Source: Planctomycetia bacterium (lineage in GTDB: Bacteria > Planctomycetota > Planctomycetia > Pirellulales > UBA1268). Taken from it: a stretch of DNA of 64,000 nucleotides. The notes under the pieces are model-generated. The model was not told the origin of the DNA, searched no databases, and saw nothing but the letters and a program-made list of their open reading frames with translations. Shown piece after piece: positions 19,901 to 29,321 of the stretch. The translations under genes were made by a program, and so were the position numbers. The stretch's first letter is position 1. Every line of letters begins with the position of its first letter. The stretch is taken from NCBI GenBank assembly GCA_014192425.1, contig BJHK01000013.1, positions 36,465 to 100,464 of the forward strand, written 5' to 3'.

Positions 19901-20253
19901 GCGAGCGTCCGCGCGGCGATGTCGTCCGCCACCCAGCCGCCGTGGCTGCGGTTGTCCTCGACGCCTTGGCCTTGGCGAAAGGTCTCGCAGACGTAGATGC
20001 GTCCCCGGCCGTCGACGAAGAAGGCGACGATGTTGGCGACGAGCGGCTCGGCGGCGACGACCTGACCGGCGAGGCCGAGCGGATTGCGGATCGCAGCCAG
20101 CGAGCGCTGCGGCTCGTCGGAGGCGGCGGCGACCACCGGCTCCTGCGGCGCGGTCGGGGCTGGAGCGAGTGATTCGGGGGGCACGGCTCCGGCCGGAATG
20201 GCCAGGCCGAGCAGCAGGCAGCCGGCCGCCGCCACCGGAAAACGTCCGTGCAT
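16939..20253 (-). CDS. Exported PVC-type beta-propeller/HEAT/haem-binding protein
   Basis: A 1104-residue exported protein of a type expanded in Planctomycetes and Verrucomicrobia. After a signal peptide (AAAGCLLLGLAIPAGA) comes a membrane-bound-dehydrogenase/NHL-like propeller (about residues 50-430, with Asp-rich calcium-like loops such as DADGDGTADD and DGDGDGRSDD), then HEAT-like repeats (about 450-930), then a c-type cytochrome module with the haem site CVRCH at 986-990 and a following conserved tail. The likely role is periplasmic electron transfer to an unknown sugar or alcohol oxidation. Start ATG at 20253, with AGGA upstream; a TTG two codons earlier was rejected. Confidence 0.87.
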   Translation of the reverse strand: MHGRFPVAAAGCLLLGLAIPAGAVPPESLAPAPTAPQEPVVAAASDEPQRSLAAIRNPLGLAGQVVAAEPLVANIVAFFVDGRGRIYVCETFRQGQGVEDNRSHGGWVADDIAARTLADRLAYMKKHLGTKIDAYTLRDDRIRLLVDADGDGTADDSRVFADRFNGILDGTGAGVLAHRDTVYYTNIPRLYALKDGDGDGRSDDRAVLSEGYGVRFAYRGHDMHGLVIGPDARLYFSIGDRGLDVRQGDRHLANPESGAVLRCELDGSNLEIFATGLRNPQELAFDDHGNLFTGDNNSDSGDQARLVHVVEGGDSGWRMAYQYLGDRGPFNREKIWHAYDKGATPASIVPPVHVGICAGPSGFAAYPGTGLPESFAGRFLLCDFRGGSDRSAVRSFRIQPQGAFFRVEDQKEVLGNVLATDVDFGPDGAIYVSDWVQGWDGTGKGRIYKFFDPASRDSAPVKQVAALLAAGFASRPTAELRSLLTHADRRIRRDAQFALADRKDVAGLTEIARGAASRLARLHALWGLGQIARRGDTAAVGGVDGLLDDDDAEVRAQTARLLGDCGIASATAGLIATLGDASPRVRAFAAMGLGKLAAREALPAVVRMLAADAGADPILRHAGIMALAGAGDVPGLLGLAAHESPEVRLAAVVALRRRNAPQVAVFLDDAEPRVVLEAARAINDTPIEAASPNLAALIGRRSASDPLLRRVLNATFRVGTPESAVALAQFAADPAAPEPMRLEALAMLGEWAAPGPRDRVVNIHRPLPARSADPALAALRAVMPGVLRGSPQVAQAAAQLAAKMGIAEVAPALRATIADADQPAAARADALRALAAVDSRGIETAITASLADREGPVRAAGRELLFAKNPAEALPLLAEAVERGAPIERQQALVLLGPAKLPGAREIVSAALDRLQADDFPAEARLELVEAAGRQADGPMKEKLAAYAKAKSAHGPLADYLETLAGGDAERGRRIFHEKVEVSCVRCHKAGAAGGDVGPDLARIGADKSREYLLESIVVPNKAIARNFESLQLVTDDGLRHVGVVRREDATTLELLTAEGRTVTIPVDSIEDRRPAKSAMPEDLVRLLSKQELRDLVAFLAGLR

Positions 20254-20355
20254 GGTCAAGGTCCTGCTGCTCCGGTGGAAAGGGGCTGGCCGCCGGCAGT
20301 GAGTCCGAACCGGGAATAATAGCCGCCCCGGCGCTGGGCGTCGCTCCCGGGCGGG

Positions 20356-20970
20356 TCAGGGAGTTTCTTCGTCGAGGGCTGCCCGCAGGGCGTTGCGTGC
20401 GTTCCGCCAGCGGCTCTTCACGGTGCGTTCGGAACAGGCCAGCAGTCGGGCCGCGGTCTTCTGGTTGCAGCCCATGTACCAGACACAGTCGAACACCTCG
20501 CGGTCCGCGGCCGGCAGGCTGCTCACGGCATCGTGAAACGCCGTCCAGCGGTCGATCCCCTCGTCCGGCGTGGCGGCCAGCTCGACGTGCTGCCGAGGAA
20601 ACGACCGGTCCTCTCCCGGGGCGACGTTCGTGCCATGGTTGCCGCCGTAGGCCCGCGGCCCGGCATGCTTGCGGGCCAGGTCGATCAGCTCGCGATGGAT
20701 CTGGCGGGCTGCCAGCGCGAGCAGGTCCCGCGCGGAGCCGGGGTGAACCTCTGCCAACGCGCGATGCAGACGGAGCGACGCATTCTGGAGCACGTCGTCG
20801 GTCTCCTCCCAGCGACGTACCTGCGGAAACTGGTGCAGCAGCCGATGGGCGAGAACGCGCAGCCGTGCCTGGGTGAGCTCGAGAATCCGGTCGCGGGCTG
20901 CGGCATCGCCGGCGGCGAGACGATCGAGGCAGTCCGCCAGGTCGCTGGCCAGCGTGTCGTCGGTATCCAT
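20356..20970 (-). CDS. ECF-type RNA polymerase sigma factor
   Basis: A 204-residue extracytoplasmic-function sigma factor. Region 2 is visible around DDVLQNASLRLHRAL (about residues 58-72). Region 4 appears as LPAADREVFDCVWYMGCNQK followed by a helix-turn-helix with CSERTVKSRW near residue 180. There is no anti-sigma gene next to it; instead a divergent Ser/Thr kinase starts 66 bp away, the usual planctomycetal arrangement, which suggests control by phosphorylation. Start MDTDDTLASDLAD. Confidence 0.88.
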   Translation of the reverse strand: MDTDDTLASDLADCLDRLAAGDAAARDRILELTQARLRVLAHRLLHQFPQVRRWEETDDVLQNASLRLHRALAEVHPGSARDLLALAARQIHRELIDLARKHAGPRAYGGNHGTNVAPGEDRSFPRQHVELAATPDEGIDRWTAFHDAVSSLPAADREVFDCVWYMGCNQKTAARLLACSERTVKSRWRNARNALRAALDEETP

Positions 20971-21036
20971 GCCGCCAATCCGGATGTCGGAGCCGAGGAG
21001 GGGGCATCCCCCGATCCTCCATGTATAACGTCCGTC

Positions 21037-24000
21037 ATGGCAGGAACGACGGGAGCGGGCGAACGGCCGGATGATCCTCGGGCAGACGGCCCGGCCGGCA
21101 CCGGGCATGCCGCGGGGCGGGGGGGACCGTGGACGGGGATCGGGCTCTCCGGCGCCGACGACGACTTCGGCCTCGGCGTTGACCGGCGCCACGTTCCGCA
21201 GGGCGTCGCCATCGGTGCCGACCTCGGGGGCGTGACGCTCCTGCGGCTGATCGGGGAAGGGGGGATGGGGCGGGTCTACGAGGGCCGGCAGCGGTCGCCC
21301 GACCGGGCGGTGGCCGTGAAAGTGATGCGCGACGTGTTCGCCAGCACCGCGACACTGCGCCGGTTCGAACACGAGGCTGCCGTCCTGGCCCGCCTGCGGC
21401 ATCCGCACATCGCGCAGATCCACACCTTCGGCACCTGGGACGCGGCCCACGGACCCGTGCCCTACTTCGTGATGGAGCTGGTCGATGCGGCCCGGCCGAT
21501 CACCCGGTTCGTCGCCGAGACGCGGCTCCCGATCCGGGACCGCGTCCGGCTCGTCCGCGATGTCTGCGCCGCGGTGGCCCACGGGCATCAGCGCGGCGTG
21601 ATCCACCGTGACCTGAAGCCGGGCAACATCCTCGTGGACGCCGCCGGTGAGCCGAAGGTGATCGACTTCGGCGTCGCCCGTTCGACCGATCGCGACCGGG
21701 ACGGTGGTCCCGCCACGATCGTTGGGGATCTCGTGGGCACACTGGGCTACATGAGCCCCGAACAACTGGCCGGCGATCCCGACGCGATCGACGCCCGGAC
21801 CGACGTGCATGCCCTGGGCCTCGTGCTCCACGAGGTCGTCACCGGCCGCCTGCCCCACGACATCGCCGGCATGACGCCGGTGGCGGCGGTGCGCATGCTG
21901 GAGAGCCGGATCCGGCCCCCCACGGCCGAGGTCGAGCGGGCGGTGGCGGAAGAAGGCCGGCTGCCGGGGGGCGACGGCCGGTCGCTGGCGGCGATCGCGG
22001 CGCGGTGCCTGGAACTGCGGCCTGCGGATCGCTACGCGACCGCCGCGGAGCTGGCGCAGGAGCTCGACCGCTGGCTCGCCAGGGAGCCGGTGACCGCGCG
22101 GCCGCAGGGACCGGGCGAGACGCTGCTGCGGCTGGCGCGGCGGCATCGGGCGTGGACGGCGGCCGTGGCTGTCGGGCTGGCGGCGGTCGTGCTCGCGATG
22201 GCCGGCATCGGCGCGAGCTGGGTGCGGGCCGAGCGCGAGCGGCGGATCGCCGAGCAGTCGCGGGCGGAGGCGGACAGCCGGGGCCGCGAGGCCGAGCGGC
22301 AGGCGGCGGCGGCGCGGGCGGAACTCGCCGTCTCCAACGTGCTGCTCGCGGCCGAGGCCCGCGACCGGGGCAACGTGGCCGAGGCGCGGCGGCTGCTCGA
22401 CGCGGCCCGCGGTGCGGCGGCCTGGGATCGTGCGCCGATCGAGGTCGCGGCGATCGCGGCGTCGCTCGACGACGCGTCGGCCACGCTCGACGGCCACGCG
22501 GGATCGGTGACGGCCGTCGCCTGGTCTGCCGACGGCGGACGGCTGGCCACGGGGGACGGCGCCGGCATGGTCCGCGTCGAGCGTGTCGGCCGCAGCGGAC
22601 GCGGTACCGGCGACGGCGTGCGGTGCGACCACGGTGGGCGCGTCTGGGCGGTCGCGTTCGCGCCAGACGATCGCCGGCTCGCCAGCGCGTCTTCAGACGG
22701 CACGGTCCGCATCTGGGATTCAACCAGTGGGGCGGGCGTCGCGACGCTCGACGGGCATCGTGGTCCCGTCTACGCCGTGGACTTCTCCGCCGATGGCACG
22801 CGGCTGGCGACCGCTGCGCGGGACGGCACGGTGCGGGTGTGGGAGACGGCGTCGTGGACGGAGACCGCCAGCCTGCGCGGCGACTGGGGGACGGCCTACG
22901 CGGTCCGCTTCGCACCACGCGGGATGCTGCTGGCGAGCGGCTGGCAGGACGGCGGGCTGCGACTCTGGAGCCCGGGCGCGGAGGCGCCGCAACGCACGGT
23001 CAGCGGGCATCGCGACCGGATCTTCGACGTCGCCTTCTCCCCCGACGGGGCCCTGCTCGCATCGGCGTCGGAGGATGGCACGGCCCGGCTTTGGGAGACC
23101 GATGGACGGTCCGAGCCGCTCGTTCTCCGGCATCCGGTGCGCGTCAATCGGGTCGCCTTCGCCGCGGCGGGACGCCGGCTGGTCACGGCGGCCGGCGACG
23201 CGGTCGCCCGGATCTGGGACGTGACAAGCGGTGACGAGGTCGCGCGGCTCCGCGGTCACGGTGCCGCCGTGTGGTCGGTCGCGTCAGGGCCCGGGGGTGA
23301 TGTCATCGCCACCGGTGCCGCCGACGGCACCGCACGAATCTGGGACTGTTCGTCGTTGGACCTCGACGTCGCCGGTGGGGCACGATTCTCCACCGCTGCC
23401 CGGGTGCATGCCGTGGCCTGGTCCCCCGACGGCCGGACGATCGCCGCGGGCCTGGCCGACGGGACGCTGGAGATCCGCGCTGCGGGGCCGATGATCGTGC
23501 GCGAGCGGCTGGCGGCCGGGGATGGTCGCATCAACGGCGTGACGTTCGCCGCCGATGGCCGCTCGGTCGCCGCCGCGTGCGACGATGGCGGGGTCCGCAT
23601 CCATGCCGTCGATGGCAGCGTGCCCCCGCGCACGCTCATGGCCCACGAGAATCGCGTGTTCTGCGCCGCCCTCTCGCCGGGCGGCGACCTCCTCGCCACG
23701 GCGTCGGAGGATCGCACCGCGCGGCTCTGGGACGTCGCTGCCGGGACCGCGGTCGGCCCGGCGCTCGAGCACCCGCGCCGGGTCTACTCCGTGGTGTTTT
23801 CGGCCGATGGCCGGACGCTGGCCAGCGCCTGCGAGGACCGCATGGTGCGGCTCTGGAGCGTGGCCACGGGCGCGGAGATCGCACGGTTCGCCGGCCACGA
23901 GGGGCCGGTGAACTGGGTCACGTTCTCCCCCGATTCACGCCGGCTGGCGTCTGCGTCATCCGACGGCACGGTGCGGCTGTGGCCGGTGGACGGCGCCGGC

Positions 24001-25506
24001 GAACCGCTCGTCCTCGCCGGTCCGGCTCGGCAGATCTGGAAAGTCGTCTTTTCGCCCGATGGAGCGCGGCTGGCGGCGGCCGCAGCCGACGGCACGGTGC
24101 AGGTCTGGGATGCGACGACGGGGCGGGCCTGCCCCGTGCTTCGCGGTCATGCAGACCAGGTCTGGGGCGTGGCCTTCGCACCGGACGGCCGCGGGCTGGC
24201 GAGCGGTTCCTGGGACGGCACGCTAAGGCTCTGGGGCGTGTCGGCTGCGGAGATCGCGGCGGCCCGCGCGGCCGCAACGGCGGACGACCGCCCGGCCGCG
24301 GCGCCGGTCGCCCAGCAGGCCGCGGAGTGGAACCAGTTCCGCGGACCTTCGGCGGACGGTCATGCTGCCGGTCGGCCGCCGACCGAGTGGAGTGAACAGA
24401 ACAACGTCCGCTGGAAGACGCCGATTCCGGGCAAGGCATGGGCGTCGCCCGTCGTCGCCGACGGCCGGATCTGGCTGGCCAACGCCACGCCGGACGGCAG
24501 CCGTTTGTCCGCCATTGCCGTCGATGCCACGACCGGCCGCATCGAGCGGGACGTGACCGTCCTCGAGGTCGACAAGCCGATGTTCTGCCACGAGTACAAC
24601 AGCCATGCGAGTCCGACGCCGGTGGTCGTCGACGGCCACGTGTACGTCCACTTCGGCAGTGCCGGCAGCGCCTGCCTCGATGCCCGGACGGGCGACATCC
24701 TCTGGAAGCGGCAGGACCTGCCCTGCGACCATCACCGCGGCCCCGGCTCGTCGCCGATCCCGTTCGACGATCTTTTGATCCTGACCTTCGACGGCTTCGA
24801 CCGGCAGTACGTGACGGCCCTCGAGCGGGCCACGGGCCGCACCGCGTGGAGCACGGACCGGCACATCGACTACGGCACGACCGACGGCGACCTGAAGAAG
24901 GCCTACGGCACACCGCTCATCATCGAGCACGCCGGCCGGCTGGAACTGGTCAGCCCCTCGGCAGCGGCGACGGTCGCCTACGACCCCCGAACCGGCAAGG
25001 AGTTGTGGCGGGTCAGGCATGGCGGCTACAACGCCGCCGCGCGGCCGCTGTTTGCACACGGCCTCGTGATCGTGAACACGTACGACGGCGATCGGCTGCT
25101 GGCGATCCGCCCCGGCGGAAGCGGCGACGTCACGGCGACCCACGTCGCCTGGCGGTTCGGAAAATCGACCCCCACGCGGCCATCCCAGGTCGTCGTCGGC
25201 GACCACCTCTACATGGTGAGCGACAACGGCGTGTTCACCTGCCTCGACGTGCGGTCGGGCGCGATCCGCTGGCAGGAACGCAGGACGGGCCGGCATTCGG
25301 CGGCGGTCGTCGCGGCCGGCGGCCGGATCTATGCCTGCGACGAGGATGGCACGACCAGCGTGGTGGAGCCGACACCGGAGCGGTTGACGGTGATCGGCGA
25401 AAACCGGCTGGAAAGCGGCTGCATGGCGTCGCCGGCGGTCGTCGGCGACGACCTCGTCATCCGCACGAAGACCCACCTCTACCGGATCGGTGCCGGCGGG
25501 CGCTGA
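21037..25506 (+). CDS. Membrane Ser/Thr protein kinase fused to 14 WD40 repeats and a PQQ-like propeller
   Basis: A 1489-residue chimera. The kinase domain (about residues 67-345) has the glycine loop IGEGGMGRVYEG, VAVKV, the catalytic HRDLKPGN (Asp192, Lys194), DFG at 210-212 and YMSPEQ. One transmembrane helix (about 373-393) is followed by a charged coiled coil. By eye 14 WD40 units occupy about residues 485-1070, enough for two seven-bladed propellers. From about residue 1097 the sequence restarts with WNQFRGPSADGHAAGRPPTE, the typical beginning of exported PQQ-like propeller proteins, and runs to the end. The kinase lies N-terminal to the helix. It diverges from an ECF sigma factor, a probable signalling partner. 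Confidence 0.88.
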   Translation: MAGTTGAGERPDDPRADGPAGTGHAAGRGGPWTGIGLSGADDDFGLGVDRRHVPQGVAIGADLGGVTLLRLIGEGGMGRVYEGRQRSPDRAVAVKVMRDVFASTATLRRFEHEAAVLARLRHPHIAQIHTFGTWDAAHGPVPYFVMELVDAARPITRFVAETRLPIRDRVRLVRDVCAAVAHGHQRGVIHRDLKPGNILVDAAGEPKVIDFGVARSTDRDRDGGPATIVGDLVGTLGYMSPEQLAGDPDAIDARTDVHALGLVLHEVVTGRLPHDIAGMTPVAAVRMLESRIRPPTAEVERAVAEEGRLPGGDGRSLAAIAARCLELRPADRYATAAELAQELDRWLAREPVTARPQGPGETLLRLARRHRAWTAAVAVGLAAVVLAMAGIGASWVRAERERRIAEQSRAEADSRGREAERQAAAARAELAVSNVLLAAEARDRGNVAEARRLLDAARGAAAWDRAPIEVAAIAASLDDASATLDGHAGSVTAVAWSADGGRLATGDGAGMVRVERVGRSGRGTGDGVRCDHGGRVWAVAFAPDDRRLASASSDGTVRIWDSTSGAGVATLDGHRGPVYAVDFSADGTRLATAARDGTVRVWETASWTETASLRGDWGTAYAVRFAPRGMLLASGWQDGGLRLWSPGAEAPQRTVSGHRDRIFDVAFSPDGALLASASEDGTARLWETDGRSEPLVLRHPVRVNRVAFAAAGRRLVTAAGDAVARIWDVTSGDEVARLRGHGAAVWSVASGPGGDVIATGAADGTARIWDCSSLDLDVAGGARFSTAARVHAVAWSPDGRTIAAGLADGTLEIRAAGPMIVRERLAAGDGRINGVTFAADGRSVAAACDDGGVRIHAVDGSVPPRTLMAHENRVFCAALSPGGDLLATASEDRTARLWDVAAGTAVGPALEHPRRVYSVVFSADGRTLASACEDRMVRLWSVATGAEIARFAGHEGPVNWVTFSPDSRRLASASSDGTVRLWPVDGAGEPLVLAGPARQIWKVVFSPDGARLAAAAADGTVQVWDATTGRACPVLRGHADQVWGVAFAPDGRGLASGSWDGTLRLWGVSAAEIAAARAAATADDRPAAAPVAQQAAEWNQFRGPSADGHAAGRPPTEWSEQNNVRWKTPIPGKAWASPVVADGRIWLANATPDGSRLSAIAVDATTGRIERDVTVLEVDKPMFCHEYNSHASPTPVVVDGHVYVHFGSAGSACLDARTGDILWKRQDLPCDHHRGPGSSPIPFDDLLILTFDGFDRQYVTALERATGRTAWSTDRHIDYGTTDGDLKKAYGTPLIIEHAGRLELVSPSAAATVAYDPRTGKELWRVRHGGYNAAARPLFAHGLVIVNTYDGDRLLAIRPGGSGDVTATHVAWRFGKSTPTRPSQVVVGDHLYMVSDNGVFTCLDVRSGAIRWQERRTGRHSAAVVAAGGRIYACDEDGTTSVVEPTPERLTVIGENRLESGCMASPAVVGDDLVIRTKTHLYRIGAGGR

Positions 25507-25518
25507 GCCGCCACCGCG

Positions 25519-26250
25519 TCAGCGCGGCGCGGCCGGCAGTTCGCGGATGAACAGGTTGCGGACGTGGATCGGCGCGCCGTGGACCTGGATCTGGATCGGG
25601 CCCCTCTCCGGCAAGGGCTCGCCGCGGTGGAAGAGGTTCGCCATCGGCTGGTCGTCCACGACCGTCTTCCCGTTGAGCACGACGCTGACCTTCTCGCCGC
25701 GCATCGTGATCTTCATCGTGTTCCATTCGCCGACGGGCTTGTCGGCCTTGACGAGCGGAAACCGGGCGGCCGCGTGCTCTGGCGAGGCGGCGGGGTTGTT
25801 CCACAGGCCCCCCGAGCCCTTCTCGCAGCCGTGCTTGAGGTCGCGCTCGCAGGCTGGATCCCAGATCTGCACCTGGGGGATGCCGCGCAGGTAGACGCCG
25901 CTGTCGACGCACGGTTCGGGGAGCCGCCAGTCGAGGAGGAACTCGAAGTCGCCGTAGTCGCGGTCGGTGGTCAGGTAGACGCCCTTGCCGTCATTGGCGA
26001 TGACGCCGTCCGTGACGCTCCAGTGCATCGCGAGGTCACGGTTCCACTCCTCCTGAAGCCGGCTGCGCTCGTCGGCCGGCGTGGCGGCCTCCTTCTGCGG
26101 ATCGAGTTGCGGCCGGCCGCGCCAGCCGGCGAGATCGCGGCCGTTGAAGAGCGCCCTGAAGCCCTGCGGCGGCTCGTCGGCGACGGCGGCAGCGGCGAGG
26201 AGGAGGGAAGCGAGGACGAGGCGACCGACCAGGCACGAAACGTGTCTCAT
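25519..26250 (-). CDS. Exported DUF1080 (3-keto-disaccharide hydrolase-like) protein
   Basis: A 243-residue secreted protein with a signal peptide (VGRLVLASLLLAAAAVADEP) and one DUF1080 domain starting at FRALFNGRDLAGWRG. Conserved features are DFEFLLDWRLPE, DSGVYLRG, GGLWNN and the C-terminal GPIQIQVHGAPIHVRNLFIR. This LamG-like family includes enzymes acting on 3-keto sugars and is greatly expanded in Planctomycetes. It converges with the kinase gene, only 12 bp separating their stops. Start chosen at MRHVSCLVG; MESVRI six codons upstream is possible. Confidence 0.87.
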   Translation of the reverse strand: MRHVSCLVGRLVLASLLLAAAAVADEPPQGFRALFNGRDLAGWRGRPQLDPQKEAATPADERSRLQEEWNRDLAMHWSVTDGVIANDGKGVYLTTDRDYGDFEFLLDWRLPEPCVDSGVYLRGIPQVQIWDPACERDLKHGCEKGSGGLWNNPAASPEHAAARFPLVKADKPVGEWNTMKITMRGEKVSVVLNGKTVVDDQPMANLFHRGEPLPERGPIQIQVHGAPIHVRNLFIRELPAAPR

Positions 26251-26325
26251 GATTCGAACGGACTCCATGCGGCAATGAAGGGGGTTCAACGAGGTGCAGG
26301 ATACTCTGTGGGGCATGCCCGGTCT

Positions 26326-27087
26326 TCAGTTCCCCCCTGTCTGGCGACGATAGTCCCCGCGGCTAAAGTACTTCTCCAGCCACACATAGGCGACGATGAA
26401 GAAGTAGCGGCTCCCCATCTCGCGGATTTTCAGCTTGGCGACCCCGGAACGCCGGTTCCGCCAGGTGATCGGAATCACGCTCCAACTGTACCCGCGCACG
26501 ATCGCCTTCAGCGGCAGTTCGACCGTGATGTTGAAGTGCGGGGAGAGGATCGGCCTGCAGCCCTCGATCACCTCGCGGCTGTAGGCCTTGAACGCGTTGG
26601 TGGTGTCGTTCAAGCCATGCCTGAAAAGCACGCGCACGAACAGGTTGGCGAGCCTGTTGAACACATACTTCACCCGCGGATAGTCGATCACGCCTCCACC
26701 GGGCATGAAACGACTTCCAAACACACAGTCGACCCCCGTGTGGAGCTCCTCCCAGTAGCGTGAAACGTCGCGACAGTCATCGGACTCATCGGCCATCATG
26801 ATCACCACGGCATCGCCCGTGAAGGCATCGAGCCCCTTCTGGATCGCGCGGCCGAAGCCGTGCGGGCCGGCGTTGTGAATCGGCTTCAGCGCCGGGATGT
26901 CGCGGGCGACGTCGGCAAGAATCTCGCCGGTGCGATCCGTGGAACCATCGTCGACCACGATGATTTCATGGTCGATGCCCCGGAGCGAGAGTTCGAGATG
27001 AAGATGCCGCACCGTCGATGCGATGCAGCCCTCCTCGTCACGGGCGGGAATGACGACGCTCAGCTTGTGAAGCCCGTGGCGATTCAT
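26326..27087 (-). CDS. Family 2 glycosyltransferase (polyprenyl-phosphate mannosyltransferase-like)
   Basis: A 253-residue GT2 enzyme transferring a hexose from a nucleotide sugar to a lipid or polymer acceptor. The fold start KLSVVIPARDEEGCI (about 8-22), the nucleotide-binding IIVVDDGSTDRT and the MMADESDD metal motif near residue 103 resemble dolichol/undecaprenyl-phosphate mannosyltransferases. There is no multi-spanning membrane tail. The start MNRHGLHK at 27087 was chosen because the open frame upstream shows no similarity. The two epimerase genes lie upstream on the same strand, so it probably uses a sugar they help to make. Confidence 0.85.
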   Translation of the reverse strand: MNRHGLHKLSVVIPARDEEGCIASTVRHLHLELSLRGIDHEIIVVDDGSTDRTGEILADVARDIPALKPIHNAGPHGFGRAIQKGLDAFTGDAVVIMMADESDDCRDVSRYWEELHTGVDCVFGSRFMPGGGVIDYPRVKYVFNRLANLFVRVLFRHGLNDTTNAFKAYSREVIEGCRPILSPHFNITVELPLKAIVRGYSWSVIPITWRNRRSGVAKLKIREMGSRYFFIVAYVWLEKYFSRGDYRRQTGGN

Positions 27088-27210
27088 GGTATTTGCATGA
27101 CGACCAGACACTGCGTGCCGGAAAACGGCCAGACGATCGGCTGCCGGAAGGACACCCGTACTCAGGCATTGGACGGAGCCCACCACGGGCTCATGGAGCC
27201 GGCCGCCTGC

Positions 27211-28272
27211 TCATGAGGTGGCGATCTCCTCGAAAATCGTGGTCAGCTTCGTGTACGGCAGCCAGTCCCATGTGGCACGGGCTCGAGATGCATCGAGCAC
27301 GACCCACGGCAGGTCGTACGGTCTCGGCTCCGGCCGCGATGCTACCGCACGCGGACCGAACCGGTCACGGCACCAGGCCGACAGGTCGGCCAGGGAGCAG
27401 GAATTGTCGATGCCGCCCGCGAAATTACGGATCCGCGGGTCGCAGTCCCCCGCCGCGGTCTCCGCCGCACCCGGCGAAGACGAGGTCACCATTTGCCGCA
27501 GCAGGACAGGAACGAGATCCAGTGGATGGAGGCAGTCGCGCACCTGCCGTCCCGCGCCGTCGAACCCGATGTACGCCAGGGGGCGGCCTTCGCGCCACGC
27601 CCGGATCCAGTAGCTGAAGATCCCCTGATCTGCCTTGCCGAACTGGCCGGCGCCGGCCAGCACTCCGCAGCGATTGATCCACAGTGGAAACCCGAACGCA
27701 TCCGCGTATTCCAGGGCAACGAGTTCCGCACAACGCTTCGACACGCCATACAGCGAGAGGGGCGGATCCGTGGAGAACTCCTCGGCGATGCCGCGCGGGC
27801 TCAGGCCGCGGAGTCCGTCGAGGGATCGTGGTACGGGGCGGAACCGGCCATCGTGGACTTCCAGCGGAATCCGCGCGAGGCCCGCGATCGAGTAGACCCG
27901 GCTCGTGCTCAGCAGAATCAGGCCGGCCCCATGACGTCGGCAGTATTCGAGGGTGCGGATCGTCCCCACGAGGTTGTGGTCCATGACCCCGAATGGCGAG
28001 GTGGGGCCGGCGATGCCGGCGAGCACGCTCGGCTCCGCAGCGCAGTCGATGACCCAGTCCGCAGGGCCGGCGGAGTCGAGATCGGCCTCGTTGCGGACAT
28101 CTCCCTCGACGATGCGCACCCCGAGTCGTTGCAGCGGTGCGACATTACCGCGGCTCCCGTCGCGGATGAAGTTGTCGAGCCCGGTTACCGCAAGCCCGGG
28201 AAGGGCTTCGACGAGTCCGCGCACGAGGCACGAGCCGACGAAGCCGCAGGCCCCTGTGACGAGCAACCTCAT
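27211..28272 (-). CDS. SDR epimerase/dehydratase, CDP-paratose 2-epimerase-like
   Basis: Extended short-chain dehydrogenase acting on a nucleotide sugar (353 residues). The NAD-binding motif [10 protein letters not shown] is at residues 4-13 and the catalytic YGVSK lies near 170. The blocks [31 protein letters not shown] and [16 protein letters not shown] resemble the CDP-tyvelose/paratose 2-epimerase group rather than GalE. Its ATG overlaps the stop of the upstream epimerase gene (ATGA), so the two are translationally coupled. The exact sugar cannot be fixed from sequence. Confidence 0.82.
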   Translation of the reverse strand: MRLLVTGACGFVGSCLVRGLVEALPGLAVTGLDNFIRDGSRGNVAPLQRLGVRIVEGDVRNEADLDSAGPADWVIDCAAEPSVLAGIAGPTSPFGVMDHNLVGTIRTLEYCRRHGAGLILLSTSRVYSIAGLARIPLEVHDGRFRPVPRSLDGLRGLSPRGIAEEFSTDPPLSLYGVSKRCAELVALEYADAFGFPLWINRCGVLAGAGQFGKADQGIFSYWIRAWREGRPLAYIGFDGAGRQVRDCLHPLDLVPVLLRQMVTSSSPGAAETAAGDCDPRIRNFAGGIDNSCSLADLSAWCRDRFGPRAVASRPEPRPYDLPWVVLDASRARATWDWLPYTKLTTIFEEIATS

Positions 28273-29321
28273 CGGCTTTTCCACCCCGCAACGATCTCGG
28301 TGAAGATGTCGTCAAGGCTCTTCGTCAGTCGCCAGCCGGGGTAGTGCTGGCTGATTTTCGTCAGATCGGAGATGTAGCAGATGTGGTCACCCTCGCGATT
28401 GGCGTCCACGTATGCCCAGTCCATCTTCCGGCCGGAAAGCTGCTCGACCCGGTCGAACGCCTCGATGATCGAGCAGCTGTTGGACCGCCCCCCGCCGAGG
28501 TTGTACACCTCGCCCGATCGCGGCGCTGCGATGAACGCCTCGATGAATCGCGCGACGTCGTGGGCATGGATGTTGTCACGGACTTGCTTCCCCTTGTAGC
28601 CGAAGACCTTGTATGGCCTGCCCTCGAGATTGCACCTGACGAGGTAACTGAGGAACCCGTGCAGTTCCACTCCCGAGTGCGCCGGGCCGGTGAGGCAGCC
28701 GCCGCGCAGGCAGCACGTCGCCATGCCGAAATAGCGTCCGTATTCCTGGACCATGACGTCGGCTGCGACCTTCGAGGCTCCGAACAGCGAGTGCTTGCTC
28801 TGGTCGATGCGGAACGTCTCGGGAATGCCCGCGTGGTATCGCTCGTCGGCGTAGTCCCAGCGGGTGGCCAGTTCCACGAGCGGCACCTCGTTGGGAGCAT
28901 CGCCATAGACCTTGTTCGTGCTCATGTGGACGAACGCCGCAGCGGGGCAGTGCCGGCGTGCCGCCTCGAGCAGGTTCAGCGTGCCGACCGCGTTGGTGTC
29001 GAAGTCGTCGAACGGGATCGCCGCCGCGCGGTCGTGCGATGGCTGGGCCGCCGTGTGCACGATTGCATCGGGCGTGATCGCTGCGACGAGCTGCAACACA
29101 CTCGCGCGATCCCGGATGTCGAGCTCGTGGTGCGTGAACGACGCGAGCGTGCGGACCAGGCGTTCCTGATTCCAGCGGGTATCACCCTGCGGCCCGAAGA
29201 ACACGCTCCGCTGATTGTTGTCGACCCCGTGGATCTTCGCACCCAGGGCGTCGAAGTGTTGGGCAACCTCGCTGCCGATGAGGCCGGAGGAGCCGGTCAC
29301 GAGCAGGGTGAGAGACTTCAT
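28269..29321 (-). CDS. SDR epimerase/dehydratase with atypical catalytic motif
   Basis: A 350-residue extended SDR. The Rossmann motif [12 protein letters not shown] is at residues 7-18, and [13 protein letters not shown] supplies the catalytic Ser/Thr region. At the place where the family has Tyr-x-x-x-Lys the sequence reads [10 protein letters not shown], with Phe where Tyr is expected. [12 protein letters not shown] and [13 protein letters not shown] resemble the CDP-paratose/UDP-sugar epimerase group. It is the first gene of the three-gene sugar module (this epimerase, the second epimerase, GT2), with a coupled ATGA overlap to the next gene. Confidence 0.8.
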   Translation of the reverse strand: MKSLTLLVTGSSGLIGSEVAQHFDALGAKIHGVDNNQRSVFFGPQGDTRWNQERLVRTLASFTHHELDIRDRASVLQLVAAITPDAIVHTAAQPSHDRAAAIPFDDFDTNAVGTLNLLEAARRHCPAAAFVHMSTNKVYGDAPNEVPLVELATRWDYADERYHAGIPETFRIDQSKHSLFGASKVAADVMVQEYGRYFGMATCCLRGGCLTGPAHSGVELHGFLSYLVRCNLEGRPYKVFGYKGKQVRDNIHAHDVARFIEAFIAAPRSGEVYNLGGGRSNSCSIIEAFDRVEQLSGRKMDWAYVDANREGDHICYISDLTKISQHYPGWRLTKSLDDIFTEIVAGWKSR

